Shown: positions 17,863-27,544, numbered from the stretch's first letter. The stretch is 64,000 nt of DNA from JBHJGP01 sp050331695 (GCA_050331695.1 JBHJGP010000014.1:62001-126000); one strand, 5' to 3'. The notes: generated by a model from the sequence alone, not told the origin. Made by a program: numbers and translations.

Positions 17863-18998
17863 GCCGGCCGGCTATTGGGCCAGGCGCCGAGCAGCGCCGC
17901 GCCCTGGGCGCTGCCGACTGGCTGCGCTGAAATCTTGATCTCCTGGCCAGAGCGCAACGCCTGCAGTCTCTGAAGAAAACGCCGGTTGGTGGCGAACGGT
18001 CCATCGATCAGGATCGGCCCTCGAGCGTCCAAGAGCGCCAGCGCGTCGGCGGTCCTCCGGGCAGCATCGTCCGAAGCTTCGACCTCCGAAATGCCGGTGT
18101 CCCGCTGTTCGGCGAAGATCCGGCCGCCCATGAACCGGGCGGTTGGCACGGGCTCGCCGGTCACATCCACATTGGCGAGACAGTCCTTCGCCTCATCCAG
18201 TCGATCGAGCGCGCCGCCAACGGCCATCGTGATCACCCAGGTGCCCGTCGACACCACCGTAAACGGTTTTTCCTCCGTCAGAAGCGCCGGCAGAAGAGAC
18301 GCGTTGCTGTCGTGGATCCCGCACACGATTTTTGTCTGGGGGTCGAGCGCCGTTCGCTCGGCCAAGTCAGGTGTGAGCGTCCCGATCACGTCCCACGCTT
18401 TGGCGAAAGGCGGAAATTTTTCGCGCCAAGCGAGGCGTTCGACCAGCCCGGAAAACCGCGCCTCGCCCGGCCGCCAGAGATCGGTGTGACAGCCCAGACT
18501 GGTGACGTCGCTCCGAGCGACACCAGACAGCCGCCACGCCCAATATTGCGGATACATTAAGATCGCATCCGCCGCGGCGAACGCTTCCGAGAAGGTCCGC
18601 GCTTGCCAGTAGAGCTGGCGGCCGAGGTTGAGACCCTTGCCCAGTCTCGGACTGAAGCTCAGATGAAAAGGATCCAGCAGGGCGTCATAGTCGGCCGCCA
18701 GTTCGTCGGGCCCATCGAATTCATAATCCAGCATCGGCAACGCAAGCCCTTTGCCGGCGACGACCACGGCCGCCGCCCCGTGGGCCACCGGCACGATTCT
18801 TTCGATCTTATGACGTCCGGCCTGGTCTCGAAGCTGGTCCAAAAACCAATCGAACATTTTGTCTGTATCGAAGTGAGGGTAGGGCGGGCTCGACAAAACT
18901 TCGTTCGGCCGGCTGACCTGCTCAATAGTCGAGCCGTCCGCGGCGCAGACGAGAAGCTTTACATTGGTCTTGCCGATATCGAGAACGGCGATGGTCAT
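17838..18998 (-). CDS. rhaK: FGGY-family carbohydrate kinase, probably rhamnulokinase (RhaK type)
   Basis: The 386-residue protein is somewhat short for an FGGY kinase. It has the N-terminal phosphate motif VLDIGKTNVKL, DVTSLGCHTDLW (about 169-180), CGIHDSNASLLP (about 235-246) and STGTWVITMAVGG (about 259-271). It is the last gene of a leftward rhamnose operon, after a mutarotase and an ABC importer. In Rhizobium leguminosarum the corresponding kinase RhaK is needed both for phosphorylation of rhamnulose and for transport. The ATG at 18998 is 22 bp after the mutarotase stop. The assignment rests on context plus family. Confidence 0.87.
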   Translation of the reverse strand: MTIAVLDIGKTNVKLLVCAADGSTIEQVSRPNEVLSSPPYPHFDTDKMFDWFLDQLRDQAGRHKIERIVPVAHGAAAVVVAGKGLALPMLDYEFDGPDELAADYDALLDPFHLSFSPRLGKGLNLGRQLYWQARTFSEAFAAADAILMYPQYWAWRLSGVARSDVTSLGCHTDLWRPGEARFSGLVERLAWREKFPPFAKAWDVIGTLTPDLAERTALDPQTKIVCGIHDSNASLLPALLTEEKPFTVVSTGTWVITMAVGGALDRLDEAKDCLANVDVTGEPVPTARFMGGRIFAEQRDTGISEVEASDDAARRTADALALLDARGPILIDGPFATNRRFLQRLQALRSGQEIKISAQPVGSAQGAALLGAWPNSRPAHRFEVFS

Positions 18999-19019
18999 TG
19001 TCGTTTGAACGCCTGCCTC

Positions 19020-19334
19020 TCAGTTCATGCGGAAAACCTGGACGAGGGGCGTCACCAACGGCGCGTTGTCCGGGTGGGTCTCCATAATGTCGGACATGTG
19101 CGCCCACCAGCGCTTCATCACCTCCTGCTCCGGCAGCGCGTCCATCCGGTGATCGTCGGTCCGCTTCAACACGGCGAACAGCGTGTTGGTCTCTTCGTCC
19201 AAGAAAATCGAGTAGTCGCTGATCCCGGCATCTCGGAGCGCGGACAAAAGCTCGGGCCAGATTTCGTTGTGGCGGCGCTCATACTCGGCGCGCTGACCCG
19301 GATGAAGCTTCATGGTGAACGCGATCTTTTGCAC
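19020..19334 (-). CDS. rhaU: L-rhamnose mutarotase (RhaU/RhaM)
   Basis: The 104-residue protein matches L-rhamnose mutarotases in length and motifs: FTMKLHPGQRAEYERRHNEIWPEL at about residues 6-29, with the catalytic histidine, then YSIFLDEETNTLFAVL and MKRWWAHMSDIMETHPDN. It interconverts alpha and beta rhamnose. The start is the GTG at 19334, with GGAGGGAGAC just upstream; longer frames reach to 19601 but run into the rhaS coding region in another frame. It sits between the binding protein and the kinase genes. Confidence 0.95.
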   Translation of the reverse strand: MQKIAFTMKLHPGQRAEYERRHNEIWPELLSALRDAGISDYSIFLDEETNTLFAVLKRTDDHRMDALPEQEVMKRWWAHMSDIMETHPDNAPLVTPLVQVFRMN

Positions 19335-19387
19335 GTCTCCCTCCGCCAGGGCGGGACCTCGATCGAGGCCCCGCATCTGACAAAAGA

Positions 19388-20503
19388 TCAAAAATCGAAG
19401 TCGTCGATGTTTTCCTTGGAGTAGACGAACGGATCGCCCAGGAGGATTTCGGAGCCGTTGACCACCTGCAGCGTGCCGAGCCGGCCGGCCTCGACAGAGG
19501 TGTCGCCCGGCTGCAACTCGCCGTCGGCGACGGCGCGGATCACCTGGACGGCGGCGTAGCCCAGATCGACCGGGTTCCAGAGCACCACCGACTTGACGCA
19601 ATCCGAGGCGACGTAGGGCCTCATGGCGTTGGGGGTGGCGAGGCCGACGACGGCGACCTCGCCGCAGGCATCGGCCTGGGTCACCGCTTCGGCGGAGGCC
19701 GGTGTCGCCACCGAGGTCATGCCGAACAGACCGTCCAGATCCTCGCCATGTTTGTTGATCAACGTCGTGGCCTGATTAAAGGACAAAATATTGTCCTCCT
19801 GGGCCTCGACCGTCTCGAGCCAGCTCATGTTCGGATAACACTGCTCCTGATAGGCCTGCATTTCGGCGATCCAGCGCGCCTGATTGGGCGTGGTGAAGGT
19901 CGAGGTGACGATGGCGAAGCTGCCGTCCTCGCCGATCTCCTCGGCCATGGCGTCGATCAAGGACTTGCCGATGCCGTTGAACTCCGCCTGGTTGACGAAC
20001 CATTCCCGGGCGTCCGGCTCGGCATTGGCGTCGTAACCGACCACGTGGATGCCCTGGTCCAGCGCCTTCTTCAGGACCGGCGCGATCGCCACCGGATCGT
20101 TGGCGGCGAACAGGATGCCGTCGACGCCCTGGGTGACGTAGTTGTCGATGAAGGTGATCTGGTCGTCGATGTTGGCCTCGGTCGGGCCGTCGGTGGAGAC
20201 GTTGACATTGCCCAACTCCTCGGCGGCTTCGGCCATGCCCTGGGTGGTGGCGGCGAAATAGCCGATGCCGACCAGCTTGGGCACGTCGACCACGGTGATC
20301 TCCTTGCCCTGGCGGTCCGGCGCGCCCGAGGGCTGGCCGCCGTCATATTCCTTGGCCGCGACCTCGCCGGGGCTACCGTCGCAGGCGAGCGGGTTGGTCG
20401 GCAGATCGTCGGCGCCGTCCCACGGATCGGCGGCCTGAACTGGCGGCGCCGTTAGGCTGGCGGCAAGCAGCGCGGTGCTGCAGAGCAGTGCGGTGGGTTT
20501 CAT
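19388..20503 (-). CDS. rhaS: Rhamnose ABC transporter periplasmic binding protein
   Basis: The 371-residue protein has a signal peptide (hydrophobic run to about residue 21, cleavage at VQAADP) and a periplasmic binding protein type I fold with IDDQITFIDNYVTQGVDGILFAANDP (about 110-135) and VVGYDANAEPDAREWFVNQ (about 152-170). It is the first product after the ATP-binding and permease genes, matching RhaS of the Rhizobium rha operon. ATG at 20503 follows a good ribosome-binding site (AGGGAGGATAAGGC). It should deliver rhamnose to RhaPQT. Confidence 0.93.
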   Translation of the reverse strand: MKPTALLCSTALLAASLTAPPVQAADPWDGADDLPTNPLACDGSPGEVAAKEYDGGQPSGAPDRQGKEITVVDVPKLVGIGYFAATTQGMAEAAEELGNVNVSTDGPTEANIDDQITFIDNYVTQGVDGILFAANDPVAIAPVLKKALDQGIHVVGYDANAEPDAREWFVNQAEFNGIGKSLIDAMAEEIGEDGSFAIVTSTFTTPNQARWIAEMQAYQEQCYPNMSWLETVEAQEDNILSFNQATTLINKHGEDLDGLFGMTSVATPASAEAVTQADACGEVAVVGLATPNAMRPYVASDCVKSVVLWNPVDLGYAAVQVIRAVADGELQPGDTSVEAGRLGTLQVVNGSEILLGDPFVYSKENIDDFDF

Positions 20504-20567
20504 GCCTTATCCTCCCTTTTGGTTCGTTCACTGTTCCGTAGCCGGGTTTCGGTACGATCCGCAATCC

Positions 20568-21545
20568 TCAGCCGTCGCTTCTGCGATGCCGCTTCAGCAG
20601 GTTGGTGATCAGGATCGACAGGATCAGGACGCTGCCGATGACAACGATCGTGGCATCGCCTTTGACGCCGGTCAGCGCCAGGCCGTTCTTGAGGCACTGG
20701 ATCAAGGTGAATCCCAGCACCGTGCCGGCGATAGTGCCGACGCCGCCGAAAATGCTGGTGCCGCCCAGAACCACCGCCGCGATGACGTCGAGCTCGAGCC
20801 CCGTGCCCATGTCAGAACGGGTGGTCGAGACCCGGCTAACGAAAATGATGCCGGCAAGCCCGGCCATGGCTCCTGATGCCGTGTAGATCGCAAGCTTGAT
20901 CCGGTCGACGGCGATGCCTGAGAACCGCGCCGCCGTCTCGTTGTGGCCGATGGCGTAAAGCGCCCGACCGAAAGTCGTTCGGCTCAGGATCACCCAGAAG
21001 ACGATGATGGCGATGCCCAGAATCCAGAGTTGGGTCGGTACGCCGAAGACGGACCCCTGGCCCAGGACAAAAAACCATTCGGGATAGCCCCGGACCGAGC
21101 GAGCCTGGCTGATGCCTTCGGCGAGGCCGCGATAGAGGGCCAAGGTGGCGAGCGTCATGATCAGGGGCGGCACGCGCAGTCGGGTGATGAGAAGCCCGTT
21201 GAAGGCGCCGGCCGCCATGCTTATCAGGAAGGCCAGCAGCATGGCGGCCTCCAGCGGCAGGCCGAAATTTTTCCAGCTGTAGCCGAGCGTGATCGCACTC
21301 AGCCCCATGATCGAGCCGACCGAGAGGTCGATGCCGGCGGTGATGATGATGAAGGTCATCGGCAATGCGACCAGCGCCACTTCGGTCATCAGCCGGCCCT
21401 GGTTCAAAAGGTTGGCGGTGGTGAAAAACCGGTCTGTCAGGCTGGCAAGCACGACCAGCGCCAAAGCGAGCATGGCGAGAAGAACCAGCTCCTGACCGAT
21501 CGCGGGCAATCGGCGGCCCAGCGGTTCCTGCGTGATGCTGGCCAC
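20568..21545 (-). CDS. rhaQ: Rhamnose ABC transporter permease
   Basis: About 325 residues of the ribose/xylose/AraH permease family, with about eight or more hydrophobic segments, the ITAGIDLSVGSIMGLSAI stretch and the cytoplasmic AIGHNETAARFSGI block (about 211-224) that contacts the ATPase. The start is the GTG at 21545, overlapping the rhaP stop as TAGTG. A longer open frame extends upstream to 22475, but it is only a shadow frame of rhaP there. One of two paired permeases for rhamnose import. Confidence 0.93.
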   Translation of the reverse strand: MASITQEPLGRRLPAIGQELVLLAMLALALVVLASLTDRFFTTANLLNQGRLMTEVALVALPMTFIIITAGIDLSVGSIMGLSAITLGYSWKNFGLPLEAAMLLAFLISMAAGAFNGLLITRLRVPPLIMTLATLALYRGLAEGISQARSVRGYPEWFFVLGQGSVFGVPTQLWILGIAIIVFWVILSRTTFGRALYAIGHNETAARFSGIAVDRIKLAIYTASGAMAGLAGIIFVSRVSTTRSDMGTGLELDVIAAVVLGGTSIFGGVGTIAGTVLGFTLIQCLKNGLALTGVKGDATIVVIGSVLILSILITNLLKRHRRSDG

Positions 21546-22528
21546 TAGCCGAGCCGTCCCTGCCGCCGCCGGCGATAGAGATCGGCCAGCACGGTGAGCA
21601 GGATCAAGACACCCTGAACGGCCCGGAGCCAGAATGGCGACAGATTGACGAAGATCAGCGCCGAGCCGATCGCTGCGAGCAGGATCGCAGCGAGTGTCGA
21701 GCCGATGACCGTGCCGGTGCCGCCCAGAATGCTGACGCCGCCGACCACGGACGCGGTGATGATGGTGAGCTCCAGATTGGGTGGAACCGTTGACTGGATG
21801 ACGCTGAGCTGGGTCGCGAACAAGATCGCCGCCATGCCTGCGAAGGCGCCGTGAATGGCAAAAACCTTCATGATCGTCGCTTCCCGGCTGATCCCGGAGA
21901 GCCTCGCGGCTTCCGCATTGCCGCCCACCGCATAGATCGCCCGGCCCAGGGGGCTCACCCGCATCCACCAAGCGGCCAGGAGCGTAAGCACGACCATGGC
22001 GTAGATCGGCATCGGCACACCCAGCGGCTTCATTTGCGCCAGGTGAAAATTTTCGGGCATGCCGGTGATCCAGGCGCCCTGGGTCACGCTGATCAGGCCG
22101 CCTTTCAGGATGCTGAGCATGCCGAGCGTGACCACGATCGAGGGGATCCGCAAATAGGCGATCAGCACGCCCATCGCCGAGGTCACCATCATGCCGACCA
22201 GGATTGGAACGAGCCAGGCGATCACCACCGGAACGCCGTTGACCGCGAGCGTGCCGCTGATGGTCGCCAGCACGCCGATCAGCGAGCCGATCGAGATATC
22301 GATATTGCCGGAGATGATCACCATCGACATGCCGATCGCCGCGACCGCGATGTAGGCATTGCCCAAAAACATGCTGCTCAGATTGCGCTCGGCGACGAAC
22401 CGGGGGTTGATGGTGCCGACCACCAAGAACAGGGCCAGGATCGCCAGAACCAGCACCATCTCCAGGCTCGCCCACGCCCTCTTGATGCCAGCGAACGGGT
22501 CCGGCGCGCTCAAGGAGGTGGCGGCCAT
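21545..22528 (-). CDS. rhaP: Rhamnose ABC transporter permease
   Basis: About 327 residues, same family as its neighbour. It shows IISGNIDISIGSLIGVLATISGT (about 72-94), GMLSILKGG and AVGGNAEAARLSGISREAT (about 207-225), the ATPase-contact loop. I chose the ATG at 22528, giving MAATSLSAPD, over a start 33 bp upstream that lies inside rhaT. It begins 4 bp after the rhaT stop and overlaps rhaQ. It forms the membrane channel with RhaQ. Confidence 0.93.
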   Translation of the reverse strand: MAATSLSAPDPFAGIKRAWASLEMVLVLAILALFLVVGTINPRFVAERNLSSMFLGNAYIAVAAIGMSMVIISGNIDISIGSLIGVLATISGTLAVNGVPVVIAWLVPILVGMMVTSAMGVLIAYLRIPSIVVTLGMLSILKGGLISVTQGAWITGMPENFHLAQMKPLGVPMPIYAMVVLTLLAAWWMRVSPLGRAIYAVGGNAEAARLSGISREATIMKVFAIHGAFAGMAAILFATQLSVIQSTVPPNLELTIITASVVGGVSILGGTGTVIGSTLAAILLAAIGSALIFVNLSPFWLRAVQGVLILLTVLADLYRRRRQGRLG

Positions 22529-22532
22529 CGCC

Positions 22533-24044
22533 TCAGTTCGCCGCCATCGCGGCTGGGGCATCGCTCATCATCGCCGCTGCGATGATCTCCTGATTGGCGT
22601 CATCGCGCCTGACGTTGGCCACGATCCGGCCACCCTTCATCACCAGGATGCGGTCGCTCATGCCCATGATCTCCGGCAGCTCGGAACTGATCATCAGGAT
22701 GGCGATGCCCTTGCCGGCGAGTTCGCTCGTGAGTTTATGGATTTCGGCCTTGGCACCGACATCGATGCCTCGGGTCGGCTCGTCCATGATCAGGATTCTG
22801 GGCTCGGTCGCGAGCCACTTCGCGAGAACAACCTTCTGCTGATTACCGCCGGAAAGCTTTTCGGCAGGGAGATCGACGTCATGGGTTCGGATCTGGAATT
22901 GCGTCCGACCAGCTTCGGCAAGCTTTCTCTCTTCAGCCCGATCGATAAAGCCGCCACGGGCGATCCGTTCGAGCACAGCCATGCTCGTGTTTTGAGCGAT
23001 CGCCATCGGTCGAACCAGCCCTTGATGCCCGCGATCTTCGGGGATGTAGGCGATGCCGAGGCGTTTCGCTGCGCTGGGGCTGCTTATGGTAACCGGCTTG
23101 CCGTCAACCTGGATTTCGCCCGCGTGGGGGGGCGTGATACCGAAGAGCGTATGCGCCAGCTCGCTCCGGCCCGAGCCGACCAGCCCGGCAAGACCGACGA
23201 TTTCGCCGGCGCGAAGCTCGAAATGGATGTCTCTGGTGAGCGGCGGCCGTTCCAGGCCCCTCACCGCCAGGACCACCTCGCCGATCCGAGCCGCTGTTTT
23301 CGGAAAAAGCTGATCGATTTGCCGGCCGACCATCATCTGGATCAGATCGTCATGGCTGGTCTCGGCGACCGGCTTGGTCGCGACATGGGCACCGTCACGA
23401 AGCACCGTCACCCGGTCGGCGAGGACGAAAACCTCCTCGAGGCGATGGGAGATGTAGATGATGCTGACGCCCCGGTCGCGCAAAAGCCTGACGATATCGA
23501 ACAGCCGCTTCACGTCATGTTCGGTCAGCGCCGCCGTCGGCTCGTCCATGATCAGGACGCGGGCGTCGTGGGACAACGCCTTGGCGATCTCGACCCGCTG
23601 GCGGTTGCCGACGGAAAGCGCGCCGACGGTGGCGCTCACATCGAGGTCGTGGATGTCGAGTGATGCCAGGAGCTCTCGCGCCTTGGTCCGCATCGCCGGC
23701 CAATCGATACGGCCCCAGGACCGGCGCGGCGCGTGGCCCATGAAGATGTTTTCGGCGACGCTGAGCTCGGGAAACAGCAACAGCTCCTGGTAGATCGTGG
23801 CGATGCCGCGGCTTTGGGCTTCCTGGGGCGAGCTAAAACGAACCCGCTCGCCGTCGATCCGAAGAGTGCCGCTGTCCGGCCGATGGACCCCGGAGATGAT
23901 CTTGATAAGGGTCGACTTACCGGCCCCGTTCTCGCCCAAAAGCGCGTGGACCTCACCGGCTTCTACGTCGAAGCTGACATTGTCCAGGGCGCGCACGCCC
24001 GGAAACGTCTTGCTCACGCCTTCCAGCGCGAGAACCGCGGTCAT
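22533..24044 (-). CDS. rhaT: Rhamnose ABC transporter ATP-binding protein (two ABC domains)
   Basis: The 503-residue protein is a tandem sugar-type ATPase. The first domain has Walker A GENGAGKST (about 37-45), signature LSVGNRQRVEIAKAL and Walker B LIMDEPTAALT. The second domain has a degenerate Walker A (GLVGSGRSE), as is normal for this family, LSGGNQQKVVLAKWL and LIMDEPTRGIDVGAK. The ATG at 24044 has GGGAGGCG upstream; earlier starts would read into the divergent promoter region. First gene of the leftward rhamnose operon rhaTPQS-U-K. Confidence 0.93.
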   Translation of the reverse strand: MTAVLALEGVSKTFPGVRALDNVSFDVEAGEVHALLGENGAGKSTLIKIISGVHRPDSGTLRIDGERVRFSSPQEAQSRGIATIYQELLLFPELSVAENIFMGHAPRRSWGRIDWPAMRTKARELLASLDIHDLDVSATVGALSVGNRQRVEIAKALSHDARVLIMDEPTAALTEHDVKRLFDIVRLLRDRGVSIIYISHRLEEVFVLADRVTVLRDGAHVATKPVAETSHDDLIQMMVGRQIDQLFPKTAARIGEVVLAVRGLERPPLTRDIHFELRAGEIVGLAGLVGSGRSELAHTLFGITPPHAGEIQVDGKPVTISSPSAAKRLGIAYIPEDRGHQGLVRPMAIAQNTSMAVLERIARGGFIDRAEERKLAEAGRTQFQIRTHDVDLPAEKLSGGNQQKVVLAKWLATEPRILIMDEPTRGIDVGAKAEIHKLTSELAGKGIAILMISSELPEIMGMSDRILVMKGGRIVANVRRDDANQEIIAAAMMSDAPAAMAAN

Positions 24045-24176
24045 ATTAGTGACGCCTCCCCGTCGCGGCGTCGACCGAGGCAAAAGCCACCAGCCGATTG
24101 ATCCAAGTTAGTAGGGTCCGTAACAGATAGGCAAGCCGGTTGGTTTGAGGGCGAACGCCCTGATGGGAGGGAAGGC
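24045..24176. promoter_or_regulatory. Divergent rhaT / rhaD intergenic promoter region
   Basis: This 132-bp gap separates the leftward transport operon from the rightward catabolic genes, so both promoters and any rhamnose-responsive operator should lie here. I see a 6-bp perfect inverted repeat AGGGCG-AA-CGCCCT around 24147-24160 and GGGAGGGAAGG just before the aldolase ATG. I could not define promoter boxes or an operator with confidence. No DeoR-type RhaR gene is in the window next to this locus. Confidence 0.5.
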
Positions 24177-26237
24177 ATGGCGGACGGACGCCTTGAAGAT
24201 CGCTGGGACCAGACGCTGGCCGCCAGCATGAGCGAGCCAGAACGGTTGCGCTACCGTTCGAACCTGCTGGGCGCCGACAAGCGGATCACCAATTTTGGCG
24301 GAGGCAACACTTCGGCCAAGGTCGAGGAGACCGACCCGCTCACCGGCGAGCCCGTCTCTGTCCTCTGGGTTAAGGGCTCTGGCGGTGATTTGGGCTCGAT
24401 GGATCTCTCGGGCTTCGCCACGCTCTACATGGCCAAGCTCGAAGCCCTGAAAGGTCTCTATCGCGGGATCGAGCATGAGGACGAGATGGTGGGCTATCTG
24501 CCCCACTGCACGTTCAATCTAAACCCGCGCGCCGCCAGCATCGACACCCCGCTTCACGCCTATCTGCCCTACACTCACGTCGATCATGTGCATCCCGATG
24601 CGGTGATCGCGATCGCCGCGGCCGAGCAGGGCGAAGCGCTCACGGCCGAGATCTTCGAGGGCGAGCTCGGCTGGCTGCCCTGGCAGCGGCCGGGCTACGA
24701 TCTCGGTCTCAAGCTTGAGGAGGTTGCCCGATCGGATCCGAGCCTGGTGGGTGTCGTGCTCGGCGGCCATGGCCTGTTTACCTGGGCCGAGGACTCGGCG
24801 GACTGTTACCGGACCACGCTCCGGATCATTCAAAAAGCACAGGATTGGCTGGACGCGCGTGCCTCCGGGCCTGCTTTCGGAGGCTCGAAGCTTGAACCGC
24901 TTCCCAAAGCCGAGAGCGCACGAAAGCTCCAGGCCCTGTTGCCTCGACTGCGCGGCCTGATCAGCAGGGACGAGCGAAAGCTCGGCCATGTGGACGCCAG
25001 CGACACGGTCCTCGAGTTCGTCAATGCCAACGATCTCGAGCCGCTGGCGGCGCTCGGCACCTCCTGTCCCGATCATTTTCTGAGAACGAAAATTCGGCCG
25101 CTGGTGGTGCCGGCCGACATCGACGATCTCGAGCCGGCGCTGGAACGCTACCGTGACGATTACCGGGCCTATTACGAACGCTGCAAACATGCCGACAGCC
25201 CGGCGATCCGAGATCCCAACCCGGTGATCTATCTGCTGCCGGGGACCGGCATGGTCAGCTTCGCCGCCAACAAGCCTACGGCGCGTATCGCATCCGAGTT
25301 CTACATCAATGCGATCAACGTGATCCGTGGCGCCTTCAGCGTCTCGACCTATGTGGGCCTGGATGAGCAGGAGGCCTTCGATATCGAATACTGGCTGTTG
25401 GAGGAGGCAAAGCTGCAGCGGATGCCGAAGCCCAAGAGCCTCGCCGGCCGGATCGCGGTGGTGACCGGCGCCGCCGGCGGCATCGGCCAGGCGGTGGCAA
25501 GACGGCTGGCGGGGGAGGGCGCTTGCGTGCTGCTGACCGATCGCGACGAAGCGCCGCTGGCCGAGGCCGAACAGGCGCTGGCCCAGGCGTTCGGTACCGA
25601 TCTGATCGCCGGCCGTGTCGGAGACGTTACTTCCGAGGCGGACATGGCCGCGGTTGTTGCGGCAACGACGGAAATCTTCGGCGGACTGGACATTGTGGTA
25701 GCCAATGCCGGGCTCGCCAGCGCCGCGCCGTTCGACGAAACCTCGCTCGATGACTGGCAGCGAAACGCCGACGTGCTGGCCAAGGGGGTGTTCCTCACCG
25801 CGCGCGAGGGTTTTCGGGTGATGAAGGCCCAGGGTCTGGGCGGCTCGATCGTCACCATTGGCTCCAAGAACGCGCTTGCCGCCAGCGCCGGCGCGTCGGC
25901 TTACTGCGCCGCCAAGGCGGCAGCTCTACACCTGACCCGCTGCATCGCGCTCGAAGGCGCTCCCCACGGCATCCGCGCCAACATGGTCAATCCGGACGCG
26001 GTCCTGAGAGGTTCGCGGATCTGGCAGGGCGACTGGAAAACCGCCCGCGCTCAAGCCTATGGGGTGGAGGAAGGAGAGCTTGAGCGGGTCTACCGGGAGC
26101 GGTCCTTGCTGAAGCGAAGCGTCTTTCCGGAGGATATCGCTGAAGCGGTCTACTGGCTCGCCAGCGATCTCTCGAGCAAAACCACAGGCAACGCGTTGAA
26201 CGTGGATGCGGGCAACGCCGTCGCTTTCACCAGATAG
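24177..26237 (+). CDS. rhaD: Bifunctional rhamnulose-1-phosphate aldolase / short-chain dehydrogenase
   Basis: The 686-residue fusion has an N-terminal class II aldolase domain (about 30-370) with NFGGGNTSAK, HCTFNLNPRAASIDTPLHAYLPYTHVDHVHPDA-type zinc-site histidines around 105-140 and GGHGLFTWA. The C-terminal half (about 425-686) is an SDR domain with VTGAAGGIGQAVA, VANAGLAS and YCAAKAAALH. The family cleaves rhamnulose 1-phosphate to dihydroxyacetone phosphate and lactaldehyde and then oxidises lactaldehyde. The ATG at 24177 follows GGGAGGGAAGGC. Ten bases separate it from rhaI. Confidence 0.95.
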   Translation: MADGRLEDRWDQTLAASMSEPERLRYRSNLLGADKRITNFGGGNTSAKVEETDPLTGEPVSVLWVKGSGGDLGSMDLSGFATLYMAKLEALKGLYRGIEHEDEMVGYLPHCTFNLNPRAASIDTPLHAYLPYTHVDHVHPDAVIAIAAAEQGEALTAEIFEGELGWLPWQRPGYDLGLKLEEVARSDPSLVGVVLGGHGLFTWAEDSADCYRTTLRIIQKAQDWLDARASGPAFGGSKLEPLPKAESARKLQALLPRLRGLISRDERKLGHVDASDTVLEFVNANDLEPLAALGTSCPDHFLRTKIRPLVVPADIDDLEPALERYRDDYRAYYERCKHADSPAIRDPNPVIYLLPGTGMVSFAANKPTARIASEFYINAINVIRGAFSVSTYVGLDEQEAFDIEYWLLEEAKLQRMPKPKSLAGRIAVVTGAAGGIGQAVARRLAGEGACVLLTDRDEAPLAEAEQALAQAFGTDLIAGRVGDVTSEADMAAVVAATTEIFGGLDIVVANAGLASAAPFDETSLDDWQRNADVLAKGVFLTAREGFRVMKAQGLGGSIVTIGSKNALAASAGASAYCAAKAAALHLTRCIALEGAPHGIRANMVNPDAVLRGSRIWQGDWKTARAQAYGVEEGELERVYRERSLLKRSVFPEDIAEAVYWLASDLSSKTTGNALNVDAGNAVAFTR

Positions 26238-26246
26238 GATACCGCC

Positions 26247-27542
26247 ATGACCGCATACCGGATCGCCGACAGCTTCGTCGCCGAGAGCAATCAACCACTG
26301 AAGTCCGCCCTCGACGCCGACTTTGAGCATCTGGGCGCGAGGCTGGCGCGCCGGGGACAGGACATCGAGTTGATTACCGACAAGGTCCGGGCCTTCGCGA
26401 TTGCCGTTCCGACCTGGGGCGTCGGCACTGGCGGCACGCGTTTCGGCCGGTTCCCCGGTCCGGGCGAGCCTCGATCGATCTTCGAAAAGCTCGACGACTG
26501 CGCGGTCATTCAGCAGCTTGTGCGGGCGACGCCGACGGTTTCGCCTCATATCCCCTGGGACAAGGTCGACGATCTGGATGCGCTCAAGGCCCACGCCGAA
26601 ACCTGGGGCCTCGGTTTCGATGCGATCAACGCCAACACGTTTCAGGATCAAATGGGTCAGCCGCTCTCCTACAAGTACGGCTCGCTGACCCATACCGACT
26701 CAGCCGTGCGTCACCAGGCGATTGAGCATAACCTCGAATGCATCGAGATCGGCCAGAAGCTAGGTTCGACCGCGCTTACCGTCTGGATCGCCGACGGCGC
26801 CAATTTTCCGGGCCAACAGCACCTGATCGGCGCCTTCGAGCGCTATCTCGACAGTTTGAGCCAGGTTTATGAGGCGTTACCCGACGACTGGGCCCTGTTT
26901 CTCGAGCACAAATTCTACGAACCCGCATTCTATGCCACGGTGATGGCCGATTGGGGCACGTCATACATGGCGGCGGACACTTTGGGCTCCAAGGCCAAAT
27001 GCCTGGTCGACCTCGGCCACCACGCCCCCAACGTCAACATCGAACAGATCGTCGCTCGGCTGATCCATTTCGAGAAATTGGGCGGCTTCCACTTCAACGA
27101 CAGCAAGTATGGCGACGACGATCTGGACAGCGGCGCCATCAACCCGTTCCAGCTGTTTCTCGTCTTTCACGAGCTGGTCAATGCGGAGGTGGAGAAGCGC
27201 CCGGCCTTTGAGCCGGCCTACATGATGGACCAGTCGCACAATGTCACCGATCCGATCGAAAGCCTGATGGTGAGCGCCGTCGCCATTCTGCGCGCCTATA
27301 CCCAGGCGCTTTTGGTCGACCGCGAGGCGCTGGCCGGGTTTCAGGAGTCCAACGATCCGATCATGGCGCTCGGCGCTTTGCGACAAGGCTACCAGACCGA
27401 CGTCTCACCGATCCTGGCCATGGCACGGCACCGTTCCGGCGGCGCGGTCGACCCGCTGGCCGTCTACCGGGCCAGCGGCTACCGTTCGAAAAAGCAAGAA
27501 GAACGACCCCAGTCCGCCAATCTCGGTGGTGGGATCGTCTGA
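26247..27542 (+). CDS. rhaI: L-rhamnose isomerase
   Basis: The 431-residue TIM-barrel protein matches the Rhizobium-type L-rhamnose isomerase (RhaI), not E. coli RhaA. Blocks seen are VPTWGVGTGGTRFGRFPGPGE (about 52-72), WIADGANFPGQQ (about 179-190), EHKFYEPAFYATVMADWGT (about 218-236), VDLGHHAPNVNIEQIV and GGFHFNDSKYGDDDLD, which hold metal-binding Glu, Asp and His. It converts rhamnose to rhamnulose, the step before the kinase and aldolase encoded here. It ends 2 bp before the convergent arsC stop. Confidence 0.95.
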   Translation: MTAYRIADSFVAESNQPLKSALDADFEHLGARLARRGQDIELITDKVRAFAIAVPTWGVGTGGTRFGRFPGPGEPRSIFEKLDDCAVIQQLVRATPTVSPHIPWDKVDDLDALKAHAETWGLGFDAINANTFQDQMGQPLSYKYGSLTHTDSAVRHQAIEHNLECIEIGQKLGSTALTVWIADGANFPGQQHLIGAFERYLDSLSQVYEALPDDWALFLEHKFYEPAFYATVMADWGTSYMAADTLGSKAKCLVDLGHHAPNVNIEQIVARLIHFEKLGGFHFNDSKYGDDDLDSGAINPFQLFLVFHELVNAEVEKRPAFEPAYMMDQSHNVTDPIESLMVSAVAILRAYTQALLVDREALAGFQESNDPIMALGALRQGYQTDVSPILAMARHRSGGAVDPLAVYRASGYRSKKQEERPQSANLGGGIV

Positions 27543-27544
27543 GC

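Noticed and set aside
21548..22475. Upstream extension of the rhaQ frame
   Set aside because: The extra 310 codons overlap rhaP in another frame; the permease homology begins at the GTG at 21545.
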